Origin: Flavobacterium cauense R2A-7 | GTDB lineage: Bacteria; Bacteroidota; Bacteroidia; Flavobacteriales; Flavobacteriaceae | Assembly: GCF_000498475.1 (NCBI RefSeq) | Contig: NZ_AVBI01000001.1 | Location: 124,001-188,000, forward strand | Length of the DNA: 64,000 nucleotides | Reading direction: 5' to 3' | Part shown: piece after piece, positions 40,354 to 49,447 of the stretch | Numbering within the stretch: position 1 is the first letter of the stretch | Layout: each line of letters opens with the position of its first letter | The notes under the pieces: model-generated | Told to the model about the DNA's origin: nothing | Databases searched by the model: none | Seen by the model: the letters and a program-made list of their open reading frames with translations, nothing else | Translations under genes and position numbers: made by a program

Positions 40354-40899
40354 ATGTCAGTAAAAATTAGATTACAAAGACATGGTAAAAAAGGGAAACC
40401 TTTTTACTGGATCGTAGCAGCAGATGCTCGCGCGAAAAGAGATGGTAAATTCTTAGAGAAAATCGGAACTTACAATCCAAACACTAACCCTGCAACTATC
40501 GACTTAAACCTTGATAAAGCAGTTACATGGTTATTCAACGGTGCTCAGCCAACTGACACTGCAAGAGCTATCCTTTCTTACAAAGGTGCTTTATTGAAAC
40601 ACCACCTTGAAGGCGGAGTACGTAAAGGCGCTTTAACTGCTGAACAGGCAGAAGCTAAATTAGCGGCTTGGTTAGAAGCAAAAGCAGGTGCTGTTGATGC
40701 TAAAAAAGCTGGTTTATCGAAAGCAGAAGCAGATGCTAAAGCGAAAGCTTTAAAAGCTGAAAAAGAAGCTAACGAAAAACGTATTGCTGCACAAGCTGAG
40801 GCTGCTAAAGCTGCAGAAGCTACAGAAGAGGTTGCTGAAGAAGTAGCTACTGAAGAAGCTCCGGCTGCTGAAGAAAACAACGAAGAAACTCAAGCATAA
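40354..40899 (+). CDS. rpsP: 30S ribosomal protein S16 with long C-terminal extension
   Basis: Residues 1-85 are S16 (MSVKIRLQRHGKKGKPFYWI, then DGKFLEKIGTYNPN and DTARAILSYKGA). The remaining 95 or so residues are an Ala/Lys/Glu-rich helix ending in an acidic tail (for example AEADAKAKALKAEKEANEKR). Standard S16 is 80-90 residues; the extension is usual in Bacteroidetes and its role is unknown. The gene starts an operon with rimM, 15 bases downstream, and the tRNA methyltransferase. Confidence 0.95.
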   Translation: MSVKIRLQRHGKKGKPFYWIVAADARAKRDGKFLEKIGTYNPNTNPATIDLNLDKAVTWLFNGAQPTDTARAILSYKGALLKHHLEGGVRKGALTAEQAEAKLAAWLEAKAGAVDAKKAGLSKAEADAKAKALKAEKEANEKRIAAQAEAAKAAEATEEVAEEVATEEAPAAEENNEETQA

Positions 40900-40914
40900 T
40901 TTTAAAGCGATTCC

Positions 40915-41445
40915 ATGCGTAAAGAAGAATGTTTCTATTTAGGTAAAATCGCTAAAAAGTTTAGTTTCAAAGGGGAAGTTCTTATCTATCTGGATACAGA
41001 CGAACCCGAAATGTATGAAGATTTGGAATCAGTTTTTGTTGAATTCAACAAAAATCTGATTCCATTTTTTATTGAAAAAGGCGCGCTTCACAAAGGCGAC
41101 TTCCTCAGAGTAAAATTTGAAGAAGTGGACAGCGAGGAAGATGCCGATCGCTTAATCGGCTGCGAAGTCTATCTGCCATTAAGCACGTTGCCAAAATTGG
41201 AAGGTAACAAATTCTATTTCCACGAAGTAATTGGTTTTGATGTGGAAGACCAGCGTTTGGGAAATATCGGAAAAATTGTTTCCATTAATGATTCCTCTGC
41301 ACAACCGCTTTTCGAAATCATGAAAGACGATACGGAAATCCTGATTCCGATGATTGACGCTTTCATTGTTCAGGTGGACCGCACCAACAAAAAAGTGGTA
41401 TTAAACACTCCGGAAGGTTTAGTGGATTTGTATTTGAATTCCTAA
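40915..41445 (+). CDS. rimM: 16S rRNA processing protein RimM
   Basis: RimM binds S19 and matures the 30S head. The 176-residue protein has the N-terminal barrel (CFYLGKIAKKFSFKGEVLIY) and a C-terminal PRC-barrel-like domain (FYFHEVIGFDVEDQRLGNIG, then PLFEIMKDDTEILIPMIDAF). The rpsP-rimM pairing is conserved across bacteria, and the spacing here is 15 bases. trmD does not follow; the next gene is another tRNA methyltransferase. Confidence 0.93.
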   Translation: MRKEECFYLGKIAKKFSFKGEVLIYLDTDEPEMYEDLESVFVEFNKNLIPFFIEKGALHKGDFLRVKFEEVDSEEDADRLIGCEVYLPLSTLPKLEGNKFYFHEVIGFDVEDQRLGNIGKIVSINDSSAQPLFEIMKDDTEILIPMIDAFIVQVDRTNKKVVLNTPEGLVDLYLNS

Positions 41446-41464
41446 GTATTCCAACTTCATTCTG

Positions 41465-42169
41465 ATGTTTCAATTCAAACAATTCTCCATTGCACAAGAC
41501 CGCTGCGCCATGAAAGTGGGCACCGATGGGGTTTTATTGGGTGCTTGGACTCCTCTCATCAACAATCCATACAATATTTTAGACATCGGTACCGGAACCG
41601 GAGTTATTGCTTTAATGTTAGCACAACGCAGTCATGCCGAGCAAATTGACGCGATTGAAATTGACGACGAAGCCTACGAACAGGCTACCGAAAATTTTGA
41701 AAATTCTCCTTGGAACGACCGCCTGTACTGTTACCACGCCGGTTTGGATGAATTTGTGGATGAAGTCGAAGAAGAATTTGACCTGATTGTTTCCAATCCG
41801 CCGTTTTATACCGAAAATTACAAATCCGAAAACGAACAACGGGATGCGGCCCGATTTGAAGATTCTCTTCCGTTCGAAGAATTGGTGGAAGCCGCCGATT
41901 TTTTCTTGTCCGACCACGGAATTTTTTCCCTAATCGTACCCTTTAAAGAAGAAGAAAAGATTATTTCCCTGTGCAAGGAACGCGACTTGTTCCCTTTAAA
42001 AATCACGCGGGTTAAAGGCACGCCAACTACAGAAATCAAACGCAGTCTGATGGCTTTTTCAAGAATTGAACAAACTCCTTTATCGGACGAATTGGTAATC
42101 GAAACCGCCCGTCATCAATACACTCCCGAATACATTGCACTCACCAAGGATTTTTACCTGAAACTTTAA
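41465..42169 (+). CDS. tRNA1(Val) (adenine-N6)-methyltransferase
   Basis: The 234-residue protein is a class I SAM methyltransferase: KVGTDGVLLGAW at the N-terminus, ILDIGTGTGVIALMLAQ (SAM loop), DAIEIDDEAYEQA and the catalytic SNPPFYTENYKSE motif for an exocyclic adenine amino group. This matches the TrmN6/YfiC group, which makes m6A37 in tRNA1(Val). It follows rimM by 19 bases. Its stop overlaps the stop of the convergent HlyD gene by 4 bases, which marks the edge of the accessory region. Confidence 0.88.
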   Translation: MFQFKQFSIAQDRCAMKVGTDGVLLGAWTPLINNPYNILDIGTGTGVIALMLAQRSHAEQIDAIEIDDEAYEQATENFENSPWNDRLYCYHAGLDEFVDEVEEEFDLIVSNPPFYTENYKSENEQRDAARFEDSLPFEELVEAADFFLSDHGIFSLIVPFKEEEKIISLCKERDLFPLKITRVKGTPTTEIKRSLMAFSRIEQTPLSDELVIETARHQYTPEYIALTKDFYLKL

Positions 42170-43455
42170 TTCGGTTTAAAAACATCCCTAAACTGGTACA
42201 GAATTCGCTCCAGCAAACGCAAATCTTCGGTAATAATTTCAGCCGACCCTTTCATTTCCTGTTGGAACGGGATTTCTTTTTTATAACTGGTCCTCATATT
42301 TTGCGGTAAAACAACATCCAACATTATGTTTCCGTCTTTGTCCGGCACCAACGAGATAGTCTTCACTTCTCCTTTTAAAATTCCGAATTCACGATCCGGA
42401 AAATTAGCCAAACGGATGTTTACCTGTTGTCCCACTTTCAGTTTACCTGAATTACGCACAGGCGCTTTTACTTTCCCGATGTAATTTTTCCCGGTTTTAG
42501 GAACCACCGAAAACACGTTATCACCCGCTGTTATGGTTTGATTTTCGACCCAAATCTGTGCAAAAGACACTTCGCCCTCGATAGACGATTTCAAAACATA
42601 GTTCAGTTCCCACTCTTTAACAGCTTTCTTCAGTTGGTAGAAGGATTGCGTAACATTTCGATCCAGCGTCACTTCCTCTTTGGTCCCGCTGATTTCCGTT
42701 CCTTTCACCGCTCTTGTATTTTCAATCAAAGACGATTTTAATTGCGAAATGGAAGTCAACAGGTTTTTATAATTTTTTTCCGATTGCAGAAAATTCAGCT
42801 TTTTGGTTTCAAATTCCTGATCCGAAATCACGCCTTTACTGTGCAATGTGGTATACCGGCTAATTTCATTTTTTTGCAGTTTCAGCTCCTGTTCGTTGAT
42901 GCTTTTCTGTTGAAGCAATAAACGCAGTCGTTCCTGAATTTGGGTGCTTTCGGATTTTTTAGCCGTATTTTCCACCTTAAAGGGCTGTAAATTGGCATTC
43001 AGTCCTTCCGCAACGTAATCTTTCTGGAAAACCGCATATGCATTTTCGATTTCACCCAATTGCGCATTATTCAATTTTTCAAAAGGGAATTTCTTACCGG
43101 ATTCCGATTCATTGATTAGTTTTGTCAACAAAAAAACATCTTTGTAATTCGCGGCGTTTTCAATGATGGCTAAAGGGGTATTTTCGGGAACAACCGTTTT
43201 ATTGTTCACAAGAATCGCCTCGATGCGTCCGGAGACTTTTGCCACCAATTTTTCCGGCGGAATGCTGGTTGTGATAACAATTTCACTTGCGACCACATCC
43301 GGATATTTCAAAAACCAGGACGTAAAAAACAGCATGATGATGATACCGAAAATCAGCACCGTTCCCCAACGGATCATCCAATGGGGTACTCGGGTGAGAA
43401 TCTCCTGTACCTCTTCACTACGCAATTCGAATGTATCTTTATTTTTCTCTTCCAT
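42166..43455 (-). CDS. HlyD-family periplasmic adaptor of a peptide exporter
   Basis: The 429-residue membrane-fusion protein has one N-terminal membrane helix (GTVLIFGIIIMLFFTSWFL), a lipoyl-like part (VVASEIVITTSIPPEKLVAK), a long helical hairpin (about residues 120-255) and a C-terminal beta domain (YIGKVKAPVRNSGKLKVGQQ). It is the adaptor that joins the ABC exporter to an outer-membrane factor. It lies 2 bases after the exporter gene, in one operon. No TolC-like gene is nearby, so a genomic copy elsewhere is likely used. Confidence 0.87.
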   Translation of the reverse strand: MEEKNKDTFELRSEEVQEILTRVPHWMIRWGTVLIFGIIIMLFFTSWFLKYPDVVASEIVITTSIPPEKLVAKVSGRIEAILVNNKTVVPENTPLAIIENAANYKDVFLLTKLINESESGKKFPFEKLNNAQLGEIENAYAVFQKDYVAEGLNANLQPFKVENTAKKSESTQIQERLRLLLQQKSINEQELKLQKNEISRYTTLHSKGVISDQEFETKKLNFLQSEKNYKNLLTSISQLKSSLIENTRAVKGTEISGTKEEVTLDRNVTQSFYQLKKAVKEWELNYVLKSSIEGEVSFAQIWVENQTITAGDNVFSVVPKTGKNYIGKVKAPVRNSGKLKVGQQVNIRLANFPDREFGILKGEVKTISLVPDKDGNIMLDVVLPQNMRTSYKKEIPFQQEMKGSAEIITEDLRLLERILYQFRDVFKPN

Positions 43456-43457
43456 GA

Positions 43458-45650
43458 CTAATTTCCTAATTGCAATTGGTTTCTGACCAGCTCAAAATAA
43501 TTCCCTTTTTGTTCCACCAAAGCCGAATGATTGCCCATTTCGATGATTCTTCCTTTATCAAGCACCACAATCTGATCAGCATTCATTACGGTACTTAACC
43601 GATGGGCAATAACCACAACCGTTTTGTCTTTGAAGAACAAATCCAGCTTGCGCATGATTTCCTTTTCATTGTTGGCATCCAAAGCGGATGTTGCTTCATC
43701 GAAAAACAACATTTCTGGGTTTTTATACACCGCCCGGGCAATAAGCAATCGTTGTTTCTGACCAGTACTCATTCCGACACCTTCCGAACCGATTTTGGTA
43801 TTGTATCCCAATGGCAGCCCTGAAATATACTCTTTAATATTTGCTACATCGGCGGCATAAACCAGACGTTGTTTGTCGATACTATCAACTCCTACTGCAA
43901 TGTTGTTGGCAATCGTATCGTTAAAAATAAAACCTTCCTGCATCACGGCCCCTACACTGTTTCGCCAGGCTTTTTGGGAAATATTTCTAAGTTGCGTATT
44001 TCCGATCAAAATTTCGCCCGCATTTGGTTCATAGAATTTGAGCAGTAATTTCATTAAGGTGGTTTTTCCGCTGCCGCTCACCCCTACAATTGCCGTTACT
44101 TTATTCGTAGGAATCGTTAAATTTAGATTTTCCAAAACCGGAACATCCGAACCCAAATAGCGATACGAAAGGTCTTTTATATGAATATCTTCGTTTTGAG
44201 GAACATCGTGCATCTGATGTGCTTCCTGTTGGATTTCATCTTCTTTTTCATGGATTTCAGACAATCGGGCCAAGGAAATTTTAGCGTCCTGTACTTCTCT
44301 GACAAAACCAATAAGTTGCGTAATGGGTCCGTTCAAACTTCCCACTATGGAACTGATTGCCATCATCATTCCGAGGGTGATTTCGCCGTCGATAACCAAT
44401 TTGGCCGATAGAAAAACAATGAAAATGTTTTTAAGTTCGTTGATTACCGAGGAACCGATGGTTTGCGTTTGTTCCAGCACCAATCCTTTTATGGAAACCC
44501 GAAACAATCTGGCCTGAACGTATTCCCAACCCCAGCGTTTTTGTTTTTCGGCGTTGTGTAGTTTGATTTCCTGCATGCCGTTAATGAGCTCCATTACTTT
44601 ACTTTGTTCCTGACTGACTTCGGAAAACCGCTTGTAATCCAAAGCCTCCCTTCGTTTTAAAAACAAGGTAATCCATCCGAAATACGTAACACTTCCGGCA
44701 AAGAAAATAAAGAAAATCTGCAGATTATAATATGCCAAAACGCCTCCCATGACAACCATATTGATTACAGAGAACAAAACATTTAAGGAAGAGGTCGTAA
44801 GAATGCGTTCGATACGACGGTGGTCGTTGATTCGTTGCATGATGTCGCCCGTCATTCTTACATCGAAAAAAGAAATCGGGAGATTCATCAGTTTGATGAA
44901 GAAATCGGAAATCAATGAAATGTTTATTCGAGTCGAAAGATGTAACGTTATCCAACTCCGAATCAATTCCAAACCTGTTCTTCCGGCAAAAAGGAACAAC
45001 TGAGCAAACAAAATCATATAAATGAAGTTGATGTTTTGGTTTTGAATTCCTACATCGACAATACTTTGGGTAAGAAACGGAAAAATAAGCTGCAGTAAAC
45101 TGCTCGCAAACAAACCAATGCTTAACTGGATTAAAAACGATTTGTAGCGCCACAGGTATTGGTAGAGCATCCCAAAACCGAGTCCTTTTTTTTCTTCAAT
45201 ATCAAAATCCGACCGGTGGAATTTCGGGGTAGGCTCCAGTAAAAGTGCAATACCTTCTTCCGTTGTTTCATCGGCATTATTGCCGATCCAGAATTTCAGG
45301 AATTCTTCTTCGGAATAGTCTAACAGCCCTTGCGCCGGGTCAGAAATAAAATAAGTACCCTTCTTTATTTTGTACAGCACCACATAATGGTTGTTGTTCC
45401 AATGCAAAACACAGGGTAGCGGTGCTTCTTCCAATCTTATCAGATTGAGCTTTACCCCTAACGTCCGGAAACCGATTTTTTCGGCGGCATCGCTAAGATA
45501 AAGCAAATTACTCCCCTCACGGGTAGTTTCGCTTAAATTGCGTAATTCCTGAATATTAAGGAGTTTCCCATACTGTTTGGCAATGATTTTTAAACAGGTG
45601 GGCCCGCAGTCTTTGGAATCGGCTTGTATGTAGTTGGGGAATTTTTTCAA
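43458..45650 (-). CDS. Peptidase-containing (C39) ABC exporter for double-glycine peptides
   Basis: The 730-residue bacteriocin-type exporter has three domains. Residues 1-130 are an active C39 peptidase: Cys15 (DSKDCGPTCL), His88 (NNNHYVVL) and Asp104 (FISDPAQG) form the usual triad. Residues 165-455 carry six membrane helices. The ATPase has Walker A GVSGSGKT (523-530), signature MSTGQKQR (627-634) and Walker B MLFFDEATSALD (647-658). It should cut precursor leaders after a GG-like site and export the cores. It is encoded with its adaptor, two VKOR fusion proteins, a TlpA-like protein and small precursor-like genes. Confidence 0.93.
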   Translation of the reverse strand: MKKFPNYIQADSKDCGPTCLKIIAKQYGKLLNIQELRNLSETTREGSNLLYLSDAAEKIGFRTLGVKLNLIRLEEAPLPCVLHWNNNHYVVLYKIKKGTYFISDPAQGLLDYSEEEFLKFWIGNNADETTEEGIALLLEPTPKFHRSDFDIEEKKGLGFGMLYQYLWRYKSFLIQLSIGLFASSLLQLIFPFLTQSIVDVGIQNQNINFIYMILFAQLFLFAGRTGLELIRSWITLHLSTRINISLISDFFIKLMNLPISFFDVRMTGDIMQRINDHRRIERILTTSSLNVLFSVINMVVMGGVLAYYNLQIFFIFFAGSVTYFGWITLFLKRREALDYKRFSEVSQEQSKVMELINGMQEIKLHNAEKQKRWGWEYVQARLFRVSIKGLVLEQTQTIGSSVINELKNIFIVFLSAKLVIDGEITLGMMMAISSIVGSLNGPITQLIGFVREVQDAKISLARLSEIHEKEDEIQQEAHQMHDVPQNEDIHIKDLSYRYLGSDVPVLENLNLTIPTNKVTAIVGVSGSGKTTLMKLLLKFYEPNAGEILIGNTQLRNISQKAWRNSVGAVMQEGFIFNDTIANNIAVGVDSIDKQRLVYAADVANIKEYISGLPLGYNTKIGSEGVGMSTGQKQRLLIARAVYKNPEMLFFDEATSALDANNEKEIMRKLDLFFKDKTVVVIAHRLSTVMNADQIVVLDKGRIIEMGNHSALVEQKGNYFELVRNQLQLGN

Positions 45651-45669
45651 TTAAATAATCTTTAATATT

Positions 45670-47244
45670 TTAAACAGGCACATCATTAGCTAAATCTTCA
45701 ATAAAATGGATCAGACTATTTCTGTCGTATTGCACAGGAAAATGATATCCGTTTATAATTATTGCAGGTACAAATGTAATTTGATTGTTCCGGTTCCAAG
45801 TTAATTGTTCGCGTAGCAATTCACTTATTTGTAAATCAGTTATTTGTTGTGCAACTTTTGAAATTAATTTGGTTTCCTCCTTGGTTTCAAACCAATTATG
45901 CAATGCTTTTAAAAAGGATTCCTGGCCTTCATCAAAATAAATCCGCATTAATTTATAGTGAATCTTTTTTGCATTTTCATTCCCTTTTTCATCATAATTA
46001 AACCGTAAATCAAAAACCACTTTATCACCAAAACGTTCTAAAACTTCTTCCAGAATTTTATGAGCCTCTTTACAATGGGCGCAAAAAGGACTGGAGACCA
46101 ATATTATTTTCAAATTGGCTTCAGGATTACCTAAAAAGACTCGTCTTACTTCATTGCTTTTATCACTCACCGTGTCTGAAGACAACAATGCTATTTTAAA
46201 CAACGAGTAATTACGTTTAAAACGATTACTTTTTACAATTTCAGATTGTAAATTCAGATTGTCTTTCATGGTCTTTTTGACAAAAAAAACAGTCAAATAA
46301 AGCCCTAACAAAATAGTAGTATAATACAACACCATTTGGAAATTAAACTTCCATTGGGATTCCTTAAAAAAATATAGTGCAATAATTTCCGAATAAAGTA
46401 ATCCAATAATAACCATACACATCGGGCATATTTTTTTCACTACAACAATTTGCTGATACAAGGAGATTAATGTAATTGGGAGAGAAACAATCAACAACGT
46501 CATTGAAATAGAAAAAAAAGAATCCAATTGATTAGAAATCGAAAAAAACAACAAACACAACAGTTGAGCACCAAAGAAAGTAATACTGGCATCACTAAAC
46601 CTAAAATGCTCTAATATTTTTGACTTTTGGGAAGTAATAACAACGTTGCAATCCGTATTTTCAGCAATAGAGCAAACGGCTTCGGAGAATTTTGTTTTGA
46701 TTCCAAATTCATATGAAATGGCTTCAACGGATAAAAAAAGGCCAATCAACCCAAAGAAAAGAAACAGACCTGATAGTATTGAAATCGTGTTCATTAAAAT
46801 CAAAACCACATAGAGCATGCCGAATATCCACAATCCAAGATTCCGAAAATTATTGATTTTTTTGGACACTACAACGTCTTCCTCTTTTTCAGCAATCAAA
46901 ACTATATTTTGAAATACGTCCTGAAATGCTTGCTTAGAAAGAATGACCGGTTTTTTATTTTGGGTATACCTGTAGCCCGTTTTGGTGCGTTCAATATGTG
47001 CCATTGCCGGAACAGGGTCTTCATTTTTTATAAGACCGATAAAATTATCCGGTAAATGTTCCAAATCGTCATTTTCTATTCTTGCTGTCAGATTGTTTAT
47101 CTTAAAAAAGCCCAAAGTATCACTTACGGCAAGTAGCGAAGGATAATAAGGATGTGATTGTATCTGAAAATCAAACTCGTCTTCATCGATTGCTATCTTT
47201 TCCTTTTTAAGATATTGAAAAAAGAAAGTGAAATTTACGCTCAT
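45670..47244 (-). CDS. VKOR-thioredoxin fusion protein with inactive C39-like N-terminus (copy 1)
   Basis: The 524-residue protein has three parts. Residues 1-120 have a C39 peptidase-like pattern (HPYYPSLLAVSDTLGFFKIN, then PDNFIGLI) but no catalytic Cys. Residues 130-330 form a VKOR membrane domain with Cys191 and Cys199 (VCSIAENTDC) and the CxxC pair Cys273/276 (KKICPMC). Residues 360-524 are a DsbA/thioredoxin-like domain with CAHC (388-391) and a cis-Pro in FVPAIIING. It should make disulfides outside the membrane. It lies 19 bases upstream of the exporter and 3 after the TlpA-like gene; the cysteine-rich peptides nearby are its probable clients. Confidence 0.85.
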   Translation of the reverse strand: MSVNFTFFFQYLKKEKIAIDEDEFDFQIQSHPYYPSLLAVSDTLGFFKINNLTARIENDDLEHLPDNFIGLIKNEDPVPAMAHIERTKTGYRYTQNKKPVILSKQAFQDVFQNIVLIAEKEEDVVVSKKINNFRNLGLWIFGMLYVVLILMNTISILSGLFLFFGLIGLFLSVEAISYEFGIKTKFSEAVCSIAENTDCNVVITSQKSKILEHFRFSDASITFFGAQLLCLLFFSISNQLDSFFSISMTLLIVSLPITLISLYQQIVVVKKICPMCMVIIGLLYSEIIALYFFKESQWKFNFQMVLYYTTILLGLYLTVFFVKKTMKDNLNLQSEIVKSNRFKRNYSLFKIALLSSDTVSDKSNEVRRVFLGNPEANLKIILVSSPFCAHCKEAHKILEEVLERFGDKVVFDLRFNYDEKGNENAKKIHYKLMRIYFDEGQESFLKALHNWFETKEETKLISKVAQQITDLQISELLREQLTWNRNNQITFVPAIIINGYHFPVQYDRNSLIHFIEDLANDVPV

Positions 47245-47247
47245 CGT

Positions 47248-48732
47248 TTAATTGTTTTTTAGAGCACTCAGAATTTCGTCGTAAAGATTTTGGCCTTCAG
47301 ACGGTCTTTTCGCATTAGTTAAAACCAATTCTCCTTTCAAATTAAACAGTAAATAGCGGGGTATTGAAATTTCACCGTTTACATTTAGCAATTTTTGCAA
47401 TGATGCAACTATGGTAGAAGAAGCAAAATAATGACCTCCTCTTAAATCATAAGCAAGGATATCTTTTTCCCATTTGGAAATCTGACTCTTATTGTCGACA
47501 GAAACGTATAGTATTTCAATATTATTCGCCTTTAAAAAACTATGAAGCGGTTTTGAATAGCCAAATTCTTTTTTACAGGGAGCGCAATATGATGCCCACA
47601 AATCCACAAAAACAGGTTTTCCAGTAAATTTATGCTGAATCAACTCCGTCAGCCCTTTAAATTCAAATACACTTTCCAACTTCAACTTGGTTGCATTATA
47701 AGGGTAAAAAGCCAATGTATACGGCAACATTGGTACAACTGTTTTTGACATATTGTTTAATTCCTTAATTTTTACCAAATAAGGACTATTCGGAAAAGTT
47801 TCAATAAACTTCTCGTAGGAACATCCGCTCTTATCGAACCCAAAGTGTTTTATATTGTTCGCGATAAGTAATTCCTGATACCGAATCGGAGCATATGAAT
47901 ACATATCCTCTGAACCGCTCCAAAGGCCAATATCTTTTTTACTTCCTTCCAAAATTTTTCCACTGATATTCAAGCACTTTCGTTGTATGGCAATGGTTCT
48001 TATTAAGCCATCACAATTGTCATATTTCTCGTCAAAACCGTCGTATTTATGATCTGTTTTAATTAAAATCTGAGTCAAATCATTTTCAGTCAAATGCAAT
48101 CCCTTTAATTTATTCGGATCGCCTTTGAAATTGTAGACTAAAAAATTGATGTTAAACAACAAATACAAATCAACCTGTTTATTTGCTATTTCATAAAACG
48201 GAAGCGTTATATTTTTATTTTTCAAAAGAACCTCAAAAGGTTTCATGAACTCGGTCCTTAGATTTTCCATTTTTAAAAAAAAATCATCCGAAGTGCTAGC
48301 ACTCTCAAAAATTGATTTTAAATACGGAGTCATTTTTTTAAAATTAAGCAAACTGGATCTGTTCAACTCTTCAAGTCCCAAAGCATTGTTTCCTTCAAAT
48401 TCGAGAGCAAACTTGTCATTTTCTTTTTTTACAATCAGCTTTATTTTATCGCCTTCTTCAGCGATAATCATTACCGAAGGCATATAAGGATTCGATGCTA
48501 TTGTAAAGGCGCCCACTCCTTTAGTTTTAAATGACTTTCTAAAGAAATTATTTTGAGCAATTGTATAATCTGAGTTATTCAAATAATTGAAATAACCTGC
48601 ATCGACAGATTTATTAAACCAAACTTCAGTAGAATCTTTCACTCCTTGCAGCACCCCTTCAATCTGAACATTTTGTCCTCTTGCAACCACCATTATAAAG
48701 AACAAGAAAATTAACGTATAACTATTTTTCAT
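47248..48732 (-). CDS. TlpA-like exported thioredoxin-family protein
   Basis: The 494-residue protein has a signal peptide (MKNSYTLIFLFFIMVVARGQ), a long unassigned region of about 330 residues with VQIEGVLQGVKDSTEVWF near its start (the strand pattern seen before TlpA domains in Bacteroidetes), then a TlpA domain with the redox motif WASYCAPCKKEFGYS and a cis-Pro stretch GEISIPRYLLFN. It is a periplasmic thiol-disulfide protein, more likely a reductase or isomerase. It follows a hairpin and the 58-residue precursor-like genes, and precedes the VKOR fusion by 3 bases. Confidence 0.82.
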   Translation of the reverse strand: MKNSYTLIFLFFIMVVARGQNVQIEGVLQGVKDSTEVWFNKSVDAGYFNYLNNSDYTIAQNNFFRKSFKTKGVGAFTIASNPYMPSVMIIAEEGDKIKLIVKKENDKFALEFEGNNALGLEELNRSSLLNFKKMTPYLKSIFESASTSDDFFLKMENLRTEFMKPFEVLLKNKNITLPFYEIANKQVDLYLLFNINFLVYNFKGDPNKLKGLHLTENDLTQILIKTDHKYDGFDEKYDNCDGLIRTIAIQRKCLNISGKILEGSKKDIGLWSGSEDMYSYAPIRYQELLIANNIKHFGFDKSGCSYEKFIETFPNSPYLVKIKELNNMSKTVVPMLPYTLAFYPYNATKLKLESVFEFKGLTELIQHKFTGKPVFVDLWASYCAPCKKEFGYSKPLHSFLKANNIEILYVSVDNKSQISKWEKDILAYDLRGGHYFASSTIVASLQKLLNVNGEISIPRYLLFNLKGELVLTNAKRPSEGQNLYDEILSALKNN

Positions 48733-48764
48733 TATTACTTAAAGCAAGAATTATGGAAAATGGA

Positions 48765-48787
48765 AGGAGAGGATTTGCTCCTCTCCT
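48765..48787 (-). terminator. Hairpin between precursor and TlpA gene
   Basis: AGGAGAGG / CCTCTCCT: perfect 8-base stem with a 7-base loop, 11 bases after the precursor stop. The following run is only TTCCATTTT on the minus strand, so it is probably a partial terminator or mRNA 3'-end stabiliser that lets precursor mRNA outnumber the downstream genes. Confidence 0.6.
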
Positions 48788-48798
48788 ATCTTTAACTA

Positions 48799-48975
48799 CT
48801 AACATCCGTTAATTTCACAAATTAAAAGACATTGCTCAATTGACGTTGCATACCCCATGAAGTATCCATCACAATAGCATGTAAAATCACTAATTGGTAA
48901 TTTACCTCCATTAATGTTTTTCATTTCTTCTCTCTCTAAACTTTTGCCTAAGTTTAGGGCTTTTAGTTTTTTCAT
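48799..48975 (-). CDS. Double-glycine leader peptide precursor, 58 residues, Cys-rich core
   Basis: The gene starts MKKLKALNLGKSLEREEM, and the leader ends KNINGG at residues 19-24: the classical 'L...E...INGG' signal of class II bacteriocin-like peptides, which C39 exporters cut. The 34-residue core holds five cysteines (Cys33, 35, 49, 53, 58), enough for two disulfides and one free Cys. It lies upstream of the TlpA, VKOR and C39 genes on the same strand. The biological activity (bacteriocin, signal or other) cannot be told. Confidence 0.75.
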   Translation of the reverse strand: MKKLKALNLGKSLEREEMKNINGGKLPISDFTCYCDGYFMGYATSIEQCLLICEINGC

Positions 48976-49177
48976 CTTTACTTATTTAGATGATTAATAA
49001 TTATTTTTAACTCTAAAATCTTTCTTGATAAGCTACTCACTGCGCGCTGGTTTTTACAAATAAAGTAAGAATTCGTTTGCTAAAATATTTTCATTGGGTA
49101 AATTATCCAAATTTTAAATGTTAATTTTTTAAAATATTTTTCCTACAAAATCAAATCAAATGTAAGAACTTTCTTTT

Positions 49178-49354
49178 TTAAATCAAATCAATATCAAAAA
49201 GGGGTACTTCTTTACAGGCAAGTTCTTCGCATTGATCTCCGTATTGTGCGCACATTCTGTCTTGTTTGCACAAGGTCTTTTCGGCCGCAATGCTTTTTTG
49301 GATGGTTTTGGATATTTGTTCAATCCCTGCGATACTTAAAATGTTGTTTAGCAT
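49178..49354 (-). CDS. Precursor-like peptide, 58 residues, with AA at the leader site
   Basis: Same length and layout as the peptide gene just downstream. MLNNILSIAGIEQISKTIQK resembles the 'ILxLxGxxxLsKxxQKsIxGG' leader of Bacteroidetes peptides, but residues 23-24 read AA (KSIAAEK) in place of GG. The 34-residue core has four cysteines, Cys29, 35, 42 and 47, so two disulfides are possible. It lies between the second VKOR fusion and the GG precursor. Its export route by the C39 protein is plausible but the AA site is unusual. Confidence 0.62.
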   Translation of the reverse strand: MLNNILSIAGIEQISKTIQKSIAAEKTLCKQDRMCAQYGDQCEELACKEVPLFDIDLI

Positions 49355-49447
49355 AATGAATAGTTTTTTGGTATTTGATACTTACCCAGTCTTTTTTAGG
49401 ACAGCCGGGATTTCTGTCCGTTTTATAAATGTATTTGGCACAGATTC

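Noticed and set aside
40578..40880. 100-codon Ala/Ser-rich frame opposite rpsP
   Set aside because: It is the complement of the Ala/Lys repeat-like tail of S16; such shadows are expected there.
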